From positions 1 to 56,212 of the forward strand of contig JAIYDD010000116.1 in NCBI GenBank assembly GCA_027487675.1: a stretch of 56,212 nucleotides of DNA, in the 5' to 3' direction. Source of the stretch: Acetobacteraceae bacterium (GTDB lineage: Bacteria; Pseudomonadota; Alphaproteobacteria; Acetobacterales; Acetobacteraceae). The notes under the pieces were generated by a model. That model saw only the letters and a program-made list of their open reading frames with translations. It ran no database searches and was not told where the DNA came from. The position numbers and the translations under genes are program-made. Shown piece by piece: positions 16,378-25,037 of this stretch. Each line of letters starts with the position of its first letter. The stretch's first letter is position 1.

Positions 16378-16998
16378 TCAGGCAATCAGCGCCCCGCCCA
16401 GTTCGCGTCGCAGCTTGCGCAGGATGGCGTCCTGGAAGTCGGGATAGTCGGCGCAATCCATCGCGAAGGATCCCGGCCCGCCGATCACCTCGGCCGCGTA
16501 GTGGGCCAGCAGCTCCGGCTCCTCGTTCAGGATCGCCAGGCCGTTCACGGTGATGCCGGCGGCCACCGCCAGGTCGCGCACCGGGCCGGGCGGGCGGCCC
16601 TGGTTGTGGCGGCCATCGCCCGAGACATCCAGCACATGCCGCCGCGCCTCCCCGGGGAAGTTGCCGATCAGCGCCAGCGCCGCGGCCATCCCCTCCCCGA
16701 TCGCGGTGGCGCCGGGGGCGGGCAGGCGGGGGGTGTTCCCGATCGCCTCGGCCAGCGCCTCGGCGGCCTCAGGCCCATCCAGCCGCGTCCAGCCCACCGC
16801 GACATCCTGCGCGCCCACCCCCGACCACAGCAGCAGCGCCACCGCGCAGGCCCCGCGCGGGCCGGAGGTGGCGGCCTGCACCACCAGCGGGTCGCGGATC
16901 GCCGCGGCGGTGCCGCCGGCCATCAGGGCGAATTCCTCGAAATCCACGCTCGCCGAGACGTCCATGGCGAGGCAGAGGGCGACGTCCACGGGCTGCAT
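16378..16998 (-). CDS. DUF1194 (von Willebrand A-like) protein
   Basis: A 206-residue protein that opens with VDVALCLAMDVSASVD, giving a DxSxS metal-ion-dependent adhesion motif as in von Willebrand A domains, and continues with GDGRHNQG and AILNEEPELLAHYAAEVIGGPGSF, which are typical of DUF1194. ATG 16998 is chosen because the domain begins immediately after it. An upstream ATG would add 36 unlikely residues. Most DUF1194 proteins have a signal peptide; none is evident here. Function unknown. It is divergent from the Bug receptor, 74 bases away. Confidence 0.7.
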   Translation of the reverse strand: MQPVDVALCLAMDVSASVDFEEFALMAGGTAAAIRDPLVVQAATSGPRGACAVALLLWSGVGAQDVAVGWTRLDGPEAAEALAEAIGNTPRLPAPGATAIGEGMAAALALIGNFPGEARRHVLDVSGDGRHNQGRPPGPVRDLAVAAGITVNGLAILNEEPELLAHYAAEVIGGPGSFAMDCADYPDFQDAILRKLRRELGGALIA

Positions 16999-17072
16999 GA
17001 CGAGGCATTTATTGCATCCCGGTGGATTTCCCGCCATCTGTCCCGGGAACGGGGATGCGGGGGCAGGGACCG

Positions 17073-18050
17073 ATGATGCGTCGCAGGGTGTTGGGCACGG
17101 CCGCACTGGCCGGGGCGGGGCTGCTGGCGGCGCCGGCGCTGCGGGCGCAGGGCGCCTGGCCGAACCGGCCGGTGCAGGTGATCGTGCCCTTCACGCCGGG
17201 GGGCGCGACGGACGGCATGGCACGCGTCACCGCCGGCAAGCTGGCCGAGAAGCTCGGCCAGCCCTTCGTGGTGCAGAACCGGCCCGGCGCGAACGGTGCG
17301 GTGGGCGGGCAGTTCGTGGCGCAGGCGGCGCCGGATGGCTACACGCTGTGCTTCTCCGCCTCCATCCAGATCCTGGCGCGGCTGGTGATGCGCAGCCCGG
17401 GCTACGACCCGGTGGCCGACCTGTCGCCCGTCGCCCGCGTCGGCCAGGGCCCGCTGCTGCTGGTGCAGAACCGCGCCCGGCCGCAGCAGACGCTGGCCGA
17501 GACGATCGCCGCGGTGCGCGCCAACCCGCGGGAGTGGTCCTTCGCCGTCTCCTCCCTCGGCGCCGCGGGGCACCTGGCGACCATCGAGTTCACGCGCCAG
17601 GCGGGGGTGGAGCTGACCCATGTGCCCTATCGCGGCACCGCGCCGGCGCTGACCGACGTGGTGGCGGGCAATGTCCAGCTGATGTTCGACCCGATCCTGG
17701 CCACGCTGCCGCAGGTGCGGAACAACAACGTGCGCGGCCTGGCCATCACGGCGGGCGCCCGCAGCGCCGCGGCGCCGGAGATCCCGACGGCGGCGGAAGC
17801 CGGGATGCCGGGCCTCGACATCCAGTCCTGGTGGGCGCTCTGGGGTCCGCGCGCGCTGCCGGCCGAGATCGCCGCGCGCATCGGGGAGGTGCTGCGGACC
17901 GGCATGTTCGAGGCGGATGTGCTGGCGCGCGTCGGCACGCTGGGGATCGAGCCGCTGGCCGAGCTCGGCCCCGATTTCGCCGCCTTCATCCGCCGCGACT
18001 TCGAGCGCAGCGAGGCGCTGCTGCGGCTGGCGAATTTCCAGCCGGAATAG
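17073..18050 (+). CDS. Bug/TctC-family periplasmic receptor
   Basis: A 325-residue orphan tripartite tricarboxylate receptor. The signal segment MMRRRVLGTAALAGAG ends near LRAQ, followed by WPNRPVQVIVPFTPGGATDGM, the first ligand loop. QPFVVQNRPGANG, APDGYTL and the C-terminal FAAFIRRDFERSEALL also fit the family. ATG 17073 is preferred over ATG 17055 because GGGGGCAGGGA lies just upstream. No transporter membrane subunits adjoin it. Its ligand is unknown. Confidence 0.9.
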   Translation: MMRRRVLGTAALAGAGLLAAPALRAQGAWPNRPVQVIVPFTPGGATDGMARVTAGKLAEKLGQPFVVQNRPGANGAVGGQFVAQAAPDGYTLCFSASIQILARLVMRSPGYDPVADLSPVARVGQGPLLLVQNRARPQQTLAETIAAVRANPREWSFAVSSLGAAGHLATIEFTRQAGVELTHVPYRGTAPALTDVVAGNVQLMFDPILATLPQVRNNNVRGLAITAGARSAAAPEIPTAAEAGMPGLDIQSWWALWGPRALPAEIAARIGEVLRTGMFEADVLARVGTLGIEPLAELGPDFAAFIRRDFERSEALLRLANFQPE

Positions 18051-18067
18051 CGCGCCTTCCCGGGATA

Positions 18068-18081
18068 TCACGTCCACGTGA
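18068..18081. promoter_or_regulatory. 14-bp palindrome upstream of the exoD pair
   Basis: TCACGTCCACGTGA is a perfect inverted repeat (TCACGT/ACGTGA with a 2-base centre), 64 bases before the first exoD start and next to an AT-rich stretch. It has the size of a dimeric regulator site. No cognate regulator is identifiable here. Confidence 0.35.
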
Positions 18082-18144
18082 ACGTAAATCTATTGCCGGC
18101 CGCCGGCCTGTGCTACGGCCGGAACGGGGGAAGCGCCGGGCCGG

Positions 18145-18837
18145 ATGGACCGGCTCGTCCGAACGGAGTGGGCGGCCATCGACGGGTTGCGCGGATCCCT
18201 GCACGGGCAGGAGACGGAGCGGCATGCGGTTCCGGTTTCCGAGATCGTGTCCACCATCGCGCGGGACTGGCCGGCGGAGCGGCTGACGCTCGGCGACCTG
18301 ATCGAGGCACTGGGGCCGCGCGGCTATGGCGTGCTGATCGTGCTGTTCGCCCTGCCGAACCTCCTGCCGATCTACATCCCCGGCCTGTCCCCCATCTTCG
18401 GCGTGCCGCTGCTGATCATCTGCGCGCAGTTGGCGATGGGCCTGCCGACGCCGCGGCTGCCGGGCTTTTTGACCCGGCGGTCGATGCGTCGCGCCGACCT
18501 GCGGATGATCGCCGAGAAGGCGCTGCCCTGGCTGCGCCGCGTGGAGCGCTGGGTGAAGCCGCGCCCATCCTTCGCCACCACGCGGACGGGGGAGCGGCTG
18601 ATCGGCGCCTATGGCGTCTGGCTGGCCGCGATCGTGATCGTGCCGCTGCCGCTGACCAACGGACCGCCGTCGCTCGCCTGCCTGATCATGGCGATCGGGG
18701 TGATGGAGGAGGACACGCTGACCATCCTGGCCGGCGCGGCCTTCGGCGTGTTCGCCACCTTCCTCGGCCTGTCGATCATCGGCAGCGTCGGCTGGATGCT
18801 GGTGGCCGGCTTCAGCTGGCTGTTCGGCCTGCCCTGA
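18145..18837 (+). CDS. ExoD-family membrane protein
   Basis: A 230-residue protein of the exopolysaccharide synthesis ExoD family. The cytosolic part RLTLGDLIEALGPRGYG is followed by LIVLFALPNLLPIYIPGLSPIFGVPLL, the most conserved part of the family, then RRVERWVKPRPSF, which separates the two hydrophobic halves, and IVPLPLTNGPPS. Four to five membrane segments are visible. ExoD in rhizobia affects exopolysaccharide production and alkaline tolerance, but its biochemical role is unknown. A paralogue follows 31 bases downstream. Confidence 0.85.
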   Translation: MDRLVRTEWAAIDGLRGSLHGQETERHAVPVSEIVSTIARDWPAERLTLGDLIEALGPRGYGVLIVLFALPNLLPIYIPGLSPIFGVPLLIICAQLAMGLPTPRLPGFLTRRSMRRADLRMIAEKALPWLRRVERWVKPRPSFATTRTGERLIGAYGVWLAAIVIVPLPLTNGPPSLACLIMAIGVMEEDTLTILAGAAFGVFATFLGLSIIGSVGWMLVAGFSWLFGLP

Positions 18838-18868
18838 ACACCGCGGACCGGGACAAAGGCATGGCGCG

Positions 18869-19489
18869 ATGAGCCCCGACGGCATCCCCGGCGACGACGC
18901 CGCGCCGATCTCCCGCATCGTGGCGGAGGTGGCGGCTGCCTTCCCCGGCGAACGCATCACGCTGGGCGAGATGGCCGACAGCTTCGGCGACCGCGCCTTC
19001 GGCCTGCTGTCGCTGCTGCTGCTGCTGCCCGGCCTGCTGCCCGGCATGGCCAGCGTCTTCGGCACGCCGCTGCTGCTGCTCGGGATCCAGATGGGGCTCG
19101 GCCGGCGCGTGCCCAAGCTGCCGCAGATCCTGGCGCGGCAGAGCATCAAGCGGTCCGACCTGCTGCGGCTGGCCTCCGCCTCCTCGGTCGGGCTCAAGCG
19201 GATCGAGCGCTTCGTGCGGCCTCGGCCCGGCTTCTTCCTCTCCCCGCTCGGCGAGAAGATCATCGGCTGGCTGACCGCCTATGTGGCGCTGATGCTGATC
19301 CTGCCCGGGCCCGGCACCAACGGCCCGCCCGCCTTCGGCAACATCGTCATGGCGCTCGGCCTGATCGAGCACGACAACCGCACCGCCGCCTGGGGCGTCG
19401 CGCTGACGCTGGCGGGCTGCATCTTCGCCACCGCCGTGCTGGTGCTGATCGTCTGGCTGGGCATGGAAGCCTTCGGGATGCTGTTCTGA
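18869..19489 (+). CDS. ExoD-family membrane protein, second copy
   Basis: A 206-residue paralogue of the preceding gene with the same order of blocks: ERITLGEMADSFGDRAFG, LLPGLLPGMASVFGTPLLLLG, LKRIERFVRPRPGFF and LILPGPGTNGPPAFGN. The two proteins are alike in architecture but clearly diverged, so the duplication is old or one copy was acquired. Tandem location and spacing suggest one transcript. A hetero-oligomer is possible but not shown. Confidence 0.85.
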   Translation: MSPDGIPGDDAAPISRIVAEVAAAFPGERITLGEMADSFGDRAFGLLSLLLLLPGLLPGMASVFGTPLLLLGIQMGLGRRVPKLPQILARQSIKRSDLLRLASASSVGLKRIERFVRPRPGFFLSPLGEKIIGWLTAYVALMLILPGPGTNGPPAFGNIVMALGLIEHDNRTAAWGVALTLAGCIFATAVLVLIVWLGMEAFGMLF

Positions 19490-19545
19490 CGCGCGAAGGT
19501 GGATGGCTGGCGCGGCTGTCAATCATCGTTTACACTCCCGCCCAT

Positions 19546-19850
19546 GCGCCGGTGGCCCGCAAGGGCTGAAACGGGAACGCGCGAAGGACGCCCTCCTCCG
19601 CGATCGCGCAGCGACCGACGGTCGCGGCGCGCAGATCGCGGAGCAAACGCCCGACGCGATCGCGCTGCCGCCTCAAGGGCGCGCAGCGTGGGTCGCGCCG
19701 GGCGCAGTCCAAGTCCGCGGCTGCCCCCGCAACTGTAGGCGGAGCCGTCGCCCCCAGATGCCATTGGGCCCACCGGGCCCGAGAAGGCGGGGGCGGCCCC
19801 GGAAGGGCCCCATGCCCCTCCGGCACTCCGCGAGCCAGGAGACCGGCCGG
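19546..19850 (+). promoter_or_regulatory. Cobalamin riboswitch
   Basis: The leader of the BtuB-like gene carries the conserved parts of the cobalamin (adenosylcobalamin-type) aptamer. The 5' part GGTGGCCCGCAAGGGCTGAA then ACGGGAA lies at 19551-19576. The B12 box GCTGCCCCCGCAACTGTA lies at 19720-19737. The closing GAGCCAGGAGACCGGCC lies at 19832-19848, with CGGCACTCCG before it. Between the first part and the B12 box are about 140 bases, longer than usual, so a peripheral arm is enlarged. A TACACT at 19531-19536 could be the promoter -10. Binding of cobalamin should repress the downstream receptor. Confidence 0.9.
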
Positions 19851-20010
19851 CGCACAGACGTCCCGCGCGTGCCGGGCGGGGTGCACCGGCGCAACGGAGC
19901 GACAGCCGTCCGGCAACGGGCGGCGCTCGGCTTCGTAGGCGGCGACGACGCCCACCGCTCCGGCCGGGCAACCGTCCGGGGCACGTCGTCACGTCGCACG
20001 GAGGACCCCG

Positions 20011-21966
20011 ATGCGAACGCTCCGCCACGCGCTGCTTGCGCTGCCTTTCGCCATGCCCGCCCTGGACGCCGCGTCCCAGGCGCCCGCGCCCGACATCCCG
20101 CAATTCGACAGCATCGTCACCGCCACCCGCATCCCGACGCCCCCCGAGCGCGTGCCGGCCGCCATCACCGTGATCAGCCGCGCCGACATCGAGGAGCGCG
20201 GCTACCAGACGCTGGCCGAGGCGCTGCAGAGCGTGCCCGGCCTGCGCCTGGTGCAGCAGGGCGGCATCGGCCAGAACGCCAGCGCCTTCCTGCGCGGCAG
20301 CAATTCCAGCCATGTCCTGGTGCTGCTGGACGGCGTGCCGGTGAACGACCCGTCGGAGCCCAACGGCGCCTTCAACTTCGGCAACGAATTGCTGGGCGAG
20401 GTGGAGCGGATCGAGGTGGTGCGCGGCCCCGCCTCCTCGCTCTACGGCTCGGGCGCGCTGGGCGGCGTGATCAACATCGTCACCCGCCGCGCGCCGGAAG
20501 GCCGCGCCGTGTCCACCTTCGGCGAGGTCGCGGCCGGCACGCAGGACACCGTCCGCGGCACGACCGGCTTCGCCGGGCAGTCGGGGGCGGTGGACTACCT
20601 CTTCGCGCTGCAGGGGCTTTCCACGCGCGGGTTCGACGCGACGCCGCGGCGCTTCACGGCGGACACGCGCGAACGCGACGGCGCGCAGATCGGGTCGGCC
20701 ACCGCGCGCATCGGCGTGCGGCTGGATGCCGGCACCCGCGTGGAAGCGCTGCTGCGCTGGCGGGAGAACCGCTTCGACTACGACAATGTCGGCCGCGACG
20801 ACCCTAACCTGCGCGGCGACGACCGCCGCTGGCTGGGCCAGGTCCGCGGCGAGACGGTGCTGCTGGGCGGCGCCTGGACCACCGGGCTCCGGCTGGCCGT
20901 CGCCCGCGACCGCCGCGCCTATGCCAACGACCCGGACGCCGCCAGCGCGACCTTCGCGCGCGACTACTACCGGGGCGAGCGCACCACGCTCGACTGGTCC
21001 AACCGCATCCGCCTCGGCGATCTCGGCATCCTGGCCGACAGCGCGCTGGCCTTCGGCGTGACGCGCACCGACGAGACGCTGGAAAGCGACACCGGCGGCG
21101 TCTCGCCGCGCTTCCGCGTCGATGCGCGCGGCGGCGCGACGGCCTTCCATGGCGGCTACCAGGCGCGGATCGGCCAGCGGCTCGACATCGCGCTCGGCCT
21201 GCGCCACGACGAAGCGGAGGATTATGGCGGCTTCACCGCCTGGCGCAGCGGTGTTGTCTACGCGCTGCCGGAGATCGCCTCCCGCATCCGCGCCTCGGCC
21301 GGCACGGCCTTCCGCGCGCCGTCGCTGGACCAGCGCTTCGGGCGCACCGCCTTCGTCATCGGCAATCCCGATTTGAAGGCGGAACGCAGCTTCGGCTGGG
21401 ACATCGGCATCGAGACGGACGTACCGGGCCTGGGCCGCGACGACTTCGCGACGCTCTCCGCCACCTGGTTCGAGAGCAGCATCCGCGAGCTGATCGTGGT
21501 GGGCTTCGACGGCAGCGTGTTCCGCCCGCAGAACGTGCAGCGCGCGAAGGTGGAGGGGGCGGAGCTCGGCATCACGCTGCGCCCCGCCGCCTGGCTGGAT
21601 GCGCGCGCGGCCTGGACCATCACCGATGCGGTGAACGCGGATACCGGCCAGCGCCTGCTGCGGCGGCCGCAGAATGCCTGGGCCTTCTCGGCCCGCATCA
21701 TGCCGCTGCCCGGCCTGGTCCTGGCGCCGGAGGTGGTGGTCTACGGCCCGCACCGGGACTTCCTGAATCCCGCGGGCGGCGGCTTCGGATCGCAGGGCGA
21801 ATCGCCGGGCGACACGCTGGTGAACCTGACGGCGAGCTACGCCTTCAACCCGCAGGTGACCGGCTTCGTGGAGGGCCGGAACCTGGGCGGCGCGCGCTAC
21901 GAGCCGGCGAACGGCTACGTCACGCCCGGCCGGTCGGTGCTGGTGGGCACGCGCTTCGCGTTCTGA
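20011..21966 (+). CDS. btuB: TonB-dependent vitamin B12 receptor (BtuB-like)
   Basis: A 651-residue outer-membrane receptor. After a signal peptide the mature N-terminus has the TonB-box/plug region (FDSIVTATRIPTP), plug motifs ALQSVPGLRL, VLVLLDGVPVNDP and VEVVRGPASSLYGSGALGGVINI-type sequence. The long beta-barrel ends in VLVGTRFAF with the C-terminal Phe required for outer-membrane insertion. The cobalamin riboswitch directly upstream identifies corrinoid as the likely ligand. ATG 20011 follows GGAGGA. No BtuFCD importer is in the window. A 20-bp hairpin follows the stop. Confidence 0.92.
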   Translation: MRTLRHALLALPFAMPALDAASQAPAPDIPQFDSIVTATRIPTPPERVPAAITVISRADIEERGYQTLAEALQSVPGLRLVQQGGIGQNASAFLRGSNSSHVLVLLDGVPVNDPSEPNGAFNFGNELLGEVERIEVVRGPASSLYGSGALGGVINIVTRRAPEGRAVSTFGEVAAGTQDTVRGTTGFAGQSGAVDYLFALQGLSTRGFDATPRRFTADTRERDGAQIGSATARIGVRLDAGTRVEALLRWRENRFDYDNVGRDDPNLRGDDRRWLGQVRGETVLLGGAWTTGLRLAVARDRRAYANDPDAASATFARDYYRGERTTLDWSNRIRLGDLGILADSALAFGVTRTDETLESDTGGVSPRFRVDARGGATAFHGGYQARIGQRLDIALGLRHDEAEDYGGFTAWRSGVVYALPEIASRIRASAGTAFRAPSLDQRFGRTAFVIGNPDLKAERSFGWDIGIETDVPGLGRDDFATLSATWFESSIRELIVVGFDGSVFRPQNVQRAKVEGAELGITLRPAAWLDARAAWTITDAVNADTGQRLLRRPQNAWAFSARIMPLPGLVLAPEVVVYGPHRDFLNPAGGGFGSQGESPGDTLVNLTASYAFNPQVTGFVEGRNLGGARYEPANGYVTPGRSVLVGTRFAF

Positions 21967-21971
21967 GGCGC

Positions 21972-22020
21972 GGTGGGGGCTTGGCCGCGCCCCGGCTGGC
22001 GGCGCGGCCAAGCCCCCACC
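21972..22020 (+). terminator. Long hairpin after btuB-like gene
   Basis: A perfect 20-bp stem has arms at 21972-21991 and 22001-22020 (first arm begins GGTGGGGGCTTGG) with a 9-base loop, starting 6 bases after the stop codon. It lacks a T-tract, as often in GC-rich genomes. It lies in a convergent gap and could serve both strands. Confidence 0.7.
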
Positions 22021-22159
22021 CTTCCGCGGCGCCGCGCGTCGCGCGCCGGACGGGTCGGGCGCGCATCCCGCCTTCCGCACGCCATGCGCCGCCCTCGCAG
22101 GCCCGGCGGCTGCGTCTGGAGACAGGGGCCTGCTTGTCCCCTGGTCGGCGCGGGGCGCG

Positions 22160-22366
22160 TCAGCCCTCGGCCGGCGTGTGGCTGGTCCAGAGCGCCAGGG
22201 CAGGCGGCAGCACGCCGAGCAGCAGCCAGTGCACCAGCGCCGCCTGGCGCGTCACCAGCCCGGCATCCCAGGCCAGCACCGACGCCAGCTGCGCGACCAG
22301 CAGCCACAGGATCGAGATGCCGAGCGCGGCGGTCTCCGACAGGGCGGGGCGGGAGCGGTTCGTCAT
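22160..22366 (-). CDS. Small two-helix membrane protein, unknown
   Basis: A 68-residue protein with two hydrophobic helices: AALGISILWLLVAQLASVLAW near residues 12-32, and VHWLLLGVLPPALALW near 45-60, separated by a short WDAGLVTRQ loop. ATG 22366 is chosen because the upstream in-frame ATG at 22438 adds a charged non-membrane tail. No ribosome-binding site is obvious. It is not recognised as a known family. It is convergent with the BtuB-like gene. Confidence 0.5.
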   Translation of the reverse strand: MTNRSRPALSETAALGISILWLLVAQLASVLAWDAGLVTRQAALVHWLLLGVLPPALALWTSHTPAEG

Positions 22367-22662
22367 GTCGTCCGAGGGTGCGGTCGCGATGGGAAGCCGG
22401 GCCAGGGCCGCCGCGACCCTGCATCGCATACGATACACGATCCCGTGATCATGTCCACACGAAACCGCGATCGGCCATCATGCGCCGCGGCCGCGGGCCC
22501 GGCCGGCCGCGTCATGCCTCCGCGCGGCCAGGCGGGCTGCCGCCGAAGCCCTCGGCGCCAGCCCGCGCCGCCGGGGCGTGCGTGACGATCCGATGGCCAT
22601 CGCCCGCCTGACGACAGCGTGTGTTGCCTCAACCCCCCCCGGGCGGCGCTGTTGCACCCGCA

Positions 22663-23418
22663 ATGGACACTCTCCCCAAGGCCCCGCAGCGGGCCGCGCT
22701 GTTCCTCGACTTCGACGGCACCCTCGTCGACATCGCCCCGACCCCCGATGCCGTGGTGGTGCCGCCCGACCTGCCGGCGCTGCTGGCGCGGCTCTCGCGC
22801 GGGCTCGACGGGGCGCTGGCCGTCGTCTCCGGCCGCCCGGTCGCGCAGCTTGCGGCGCTGCTGCCGGTGCCGCTGGTGCTGGCCGGCGACCATGGCGCGG
22901 CGCTGCGCCTGGACGCCGCCTCGCCGGTCGAGGCGCCCGCCCTGCCCGACCCGCCGCCCGATTGGATCGAGGCGGCGCGGCGACTGGCCGCCGCCCATCC
23001 CGGCGCGCTGGTGGAGGCGAAGTCGCACGGCTTCGTGCTGCACTACCGCCAGGCGCCCGCGGCCGGGGAGCCGGCGCGGGCGCTGCTGGAAGGCCTGCTC
23101 GGCCAGTCCGGCGGCTTCGCCCTGCTGCCCGCCCGCATGGCGTGGGAAGTGAAGCCCGACGGCGTCTCGAAGGGCACCGCGGTGGCGACCCTGATGGCGC
23201 GCCCGCCCTTCGCCGGCCGCACGCCGATCTTCGTCGGCGACGACGTGACGGACGAGGCGGGCATGGCCGCCGCCCGCGCGGCCGGCGGGCTCGGCCTCAG
23301 GCTGCAGGACGCCTTCGGCACGCCCGAGGTCTTCCGCGCCTGGCTGGCGCGGCTGGCGGACCGGCCCGCGCCCCCGGCGGAGCGCCTCGCGCCCCCCGCG
23401 GAGCGCCTCGCACCATGA
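22663..23418 (+). CDS. otsB: Trehalose-6-phosphate phosphatase
   Basis: A 251-residue HAD-superfamily phosphatase that dephosphorylates trehalose 6-phosphate to trehalose. The nucleophile motif FLDFDGTLVD (Asp16, Asp18) is followed by VVSGRP (motif II), AGDHGAALR, EVKPDGVSKGTA (catalytic Lys) and VGDDVTDEAG (motif IV). The C-terminus carries a duplicated APPAERL stretch encoded by a 21-bp direct repeat (23368-23409). The synthase gene follows with an ATGA overlap. Trehalose protects against osmotic and desiccation stress. Confidence 0.93.
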   Translation: MDTLPKAPQRAALFLDFDGTLVDIAPTPDAVVVPPDLPALLARLSRGLDGALAVVSGRPVAQLAALLPVPLVLAGDHGAALRLDAASPVEAPALPDPPPDWIEAARRLAAAHPGALVEAKSHGFVLHYRQAPAAGEPARALLEGLLGQSGGFALLPARMAWEVKPDGVSKGTAVATLMARPPFAGRTPIFVGDDVTDEAGMAAARAAGGLGLRLQDAFGTPEVFRAWLARLADRPAPPAERLAPPAERLAP

Positions 23419-24767
23419 GCCGGCTGGTCCTGGTCGCCAACCGCGTGCCCGATCCGGGCGAGCGCGGCGCCACCGCCGGCGGGCTCGCGGTGGCGCTGAA
23501 GGACGCCGTCACCCGCCGCGACGCGGTGTGGTTCGGCTGGTCCGGCGCCACCGCCGAGGCGACCTCCGCCACGCCCCGGGAAGCGGTGCATGGGCGGCTG
23601 ACCTATGCGACGATCGACCTCGGCGCGGCCGACTACCGACAATACTACCAGGGCTTTTCCAACGGCGCGCTGTGGCCGGTGCTGCACTACCGGCTGGGCG
23701 TCGCGCGCTTCGACCGCGAGGACTGGATCGGCTACCGCCGCGTCAACGCCGCCTTCGCCGCCGCGCTGGCGCCGATGCTGCGCGCGGACGACACGGTCTG
23801 GATCCACGACTTCCACCTGTTCTCGCTGGCGGCCGAGCTGCGTGCGCTGGGCTGCAAGCAGCGCATCGGCTTCTTCCTGCACGTGCCCTTCCCGCCGCGC
23901 CAGGTCTTCGCCGGGCTGCCGCATGCGCAGTCGATCCTGGAGGCGCTGGCCGCGGCCGACGTCATCGGCGTGCAGACCGGGGACGATGCGGGCAATCTGC
24001 GCGACGCGCTGGTCGCGATCGGCCAGGCGGAGACGGCGCCGAAGGTGCACGCCTTCCCCATCGCCATCGACACCGCCGGCTTCGCCACGCTGGCGGCGCG
24101 GCGCTTCCGCACCAAGGAGGTGGACCGGCTGCGCCTGTCGCTGGCCGGCCGGGCGCTGGCGATCGGGGTGGACCGGCTGGACTACACCAAGGGCCTGCCG
24201 CAGCGCATCGCCGGCTTCGGCAAGCTGCTCGAGCGCTTCCCCCGCCACCGCGCCAAGGTCACCTTCCTGCAGGTGGCCCCCGTCAGCCGCGGCGACGTGG
24301 CGCAGTACCGCGCGCTGCGGCGGGAACTGGACGAGATGGTCGGCCGCATCAACGGCCAGTATGCCGAGCCGGACTGGGGCCCGATCCGCTACATCACCCG
24401 CGCCGTCGCGCGCCCCACCATCGCCGGCTACATGCGCCTGGCGCGGATCGGGCTGGTCACGCCGCTGCGCGACGGGATGAACCTGGTCGCCAAGGAATAC
24501 GTGGCCGCGCAGGACGCCGAGGATCCGGGCGTGCTGGTGCTGTCGCGCTTCGCCGGCGCGGCGCTGGAACTGGACGGCGCGGTGCTGGTGAACCCGCTGG
24601 ACGCCGACGACATCGCCGACGGGCTCGACATCGCGCTCTCCATGCCGGCCGAGGAGCGCGGCGCGCGCTGGCAGCGCATGGCCGCCGCGGTGCGGTCCAA
24701 CACCGCCGCCACCTGGTGCCGCGACTTCCTGGCGGCGCTGGAGGACGGAGCGGCGGCGCGGGACTGA
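23415..24767 (+). CDS. otsA: Trehalose-6-phosphate synthase
   Basis: A 450-residue GT20 glycosyltransferase that joins UDP-glucose (or another NDP-glucose) to glucose 6-phosphate. Family marks are the N-terminal VANRVP and [37 protein letters not shown] and the donor-site [16 protein letters not shown]. The start ATG overlaps the otsB stop, so the two enzymes are coupled as otsBA. A GGAAATGC/GCATTTCC hairpin shortly after the stop probably ends the transcript. Confidence 0.95.
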   Translation: MSRLVLVANRVPDPGERGATAGGLAVALKDAVTRRDAVWFGWSGATAEATSATPREAVHGRLTYATIDLGAADYRQYYQGFSNGALWPVLHYRLGVARFDREDWIGYRRVNAAFAAALAPMLRADDTVWIHDFHLFSLAAELRALGCKQRIGFFLHVPFPPRQVFAGLPHAQSILEALAAADVIGVQTGDDAGNLRDALVAIGQAETAPKVHAFPIAIDTAGFATLAARRFRTKEVDRLRLSLAGRALAIGVDRLDYTKGLPQRIAGFGKLLERFPRHRAKVTFLQVAPVSRGDVAQYRALRRELDEMVGRINGQYAEPDWGPIRYITRAVARPTIAGYMRLARIGLVTPLRDGMNLVAKEYVAAQDAEDPGVLVLSRFAGAALELDGAVLVNPLDADDIADGLDIALSMPAEERGARWQRMAAAVRSNTAATWCRDFLAALEDGAAARD

Positions 24768-24778
24768 TACTGACCGGC

Positions 24779-24798
24779 GGAAATGCTGACGCATTTCC
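24779..24798 (+). terminator. Hairpin after otsA
   Basis: A perfect 8-bp stem, GGAAATGC/GCATTTCC, with a TGAC loop lies 11 bases after the otsA stop. The remaining gap to 25037 shows only GC-rich sequence without a recognisable gene or motif. Confidence 0.55.
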
Positions 24799-25037
24799 CC
24801 GCGCATGTCCCCTCGGGCGCCGGCGCTGCGCTTGGCTCGCCGCACTTGCGGCGGGCGCCATTCGGCGCCTCAGCCGCCGGCGGCGGCTGCAAGTCAGGAC
24901 TTGCGCCGTCCAGTATGAGGCGCGGCGCGGGCGGCCCTGCCGGACGGCGGCGCGGCCGGGTCGGGGTCGCCGCCCGGGTTCCTCGGGCGCGCCGGCGATG
25001 GCAGGCTGCGCGGGGGCGGCGCGGGGATGGGCCGGGC

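Noticed and set aside
12312-16553. Very long plus-strand reading frame of about 1,400 codons
   Set aside because: It is antisense to five well-supported minus-strand genes and translates to low-complexity Arg/His/Ala sequence, a codon-bias shadow.
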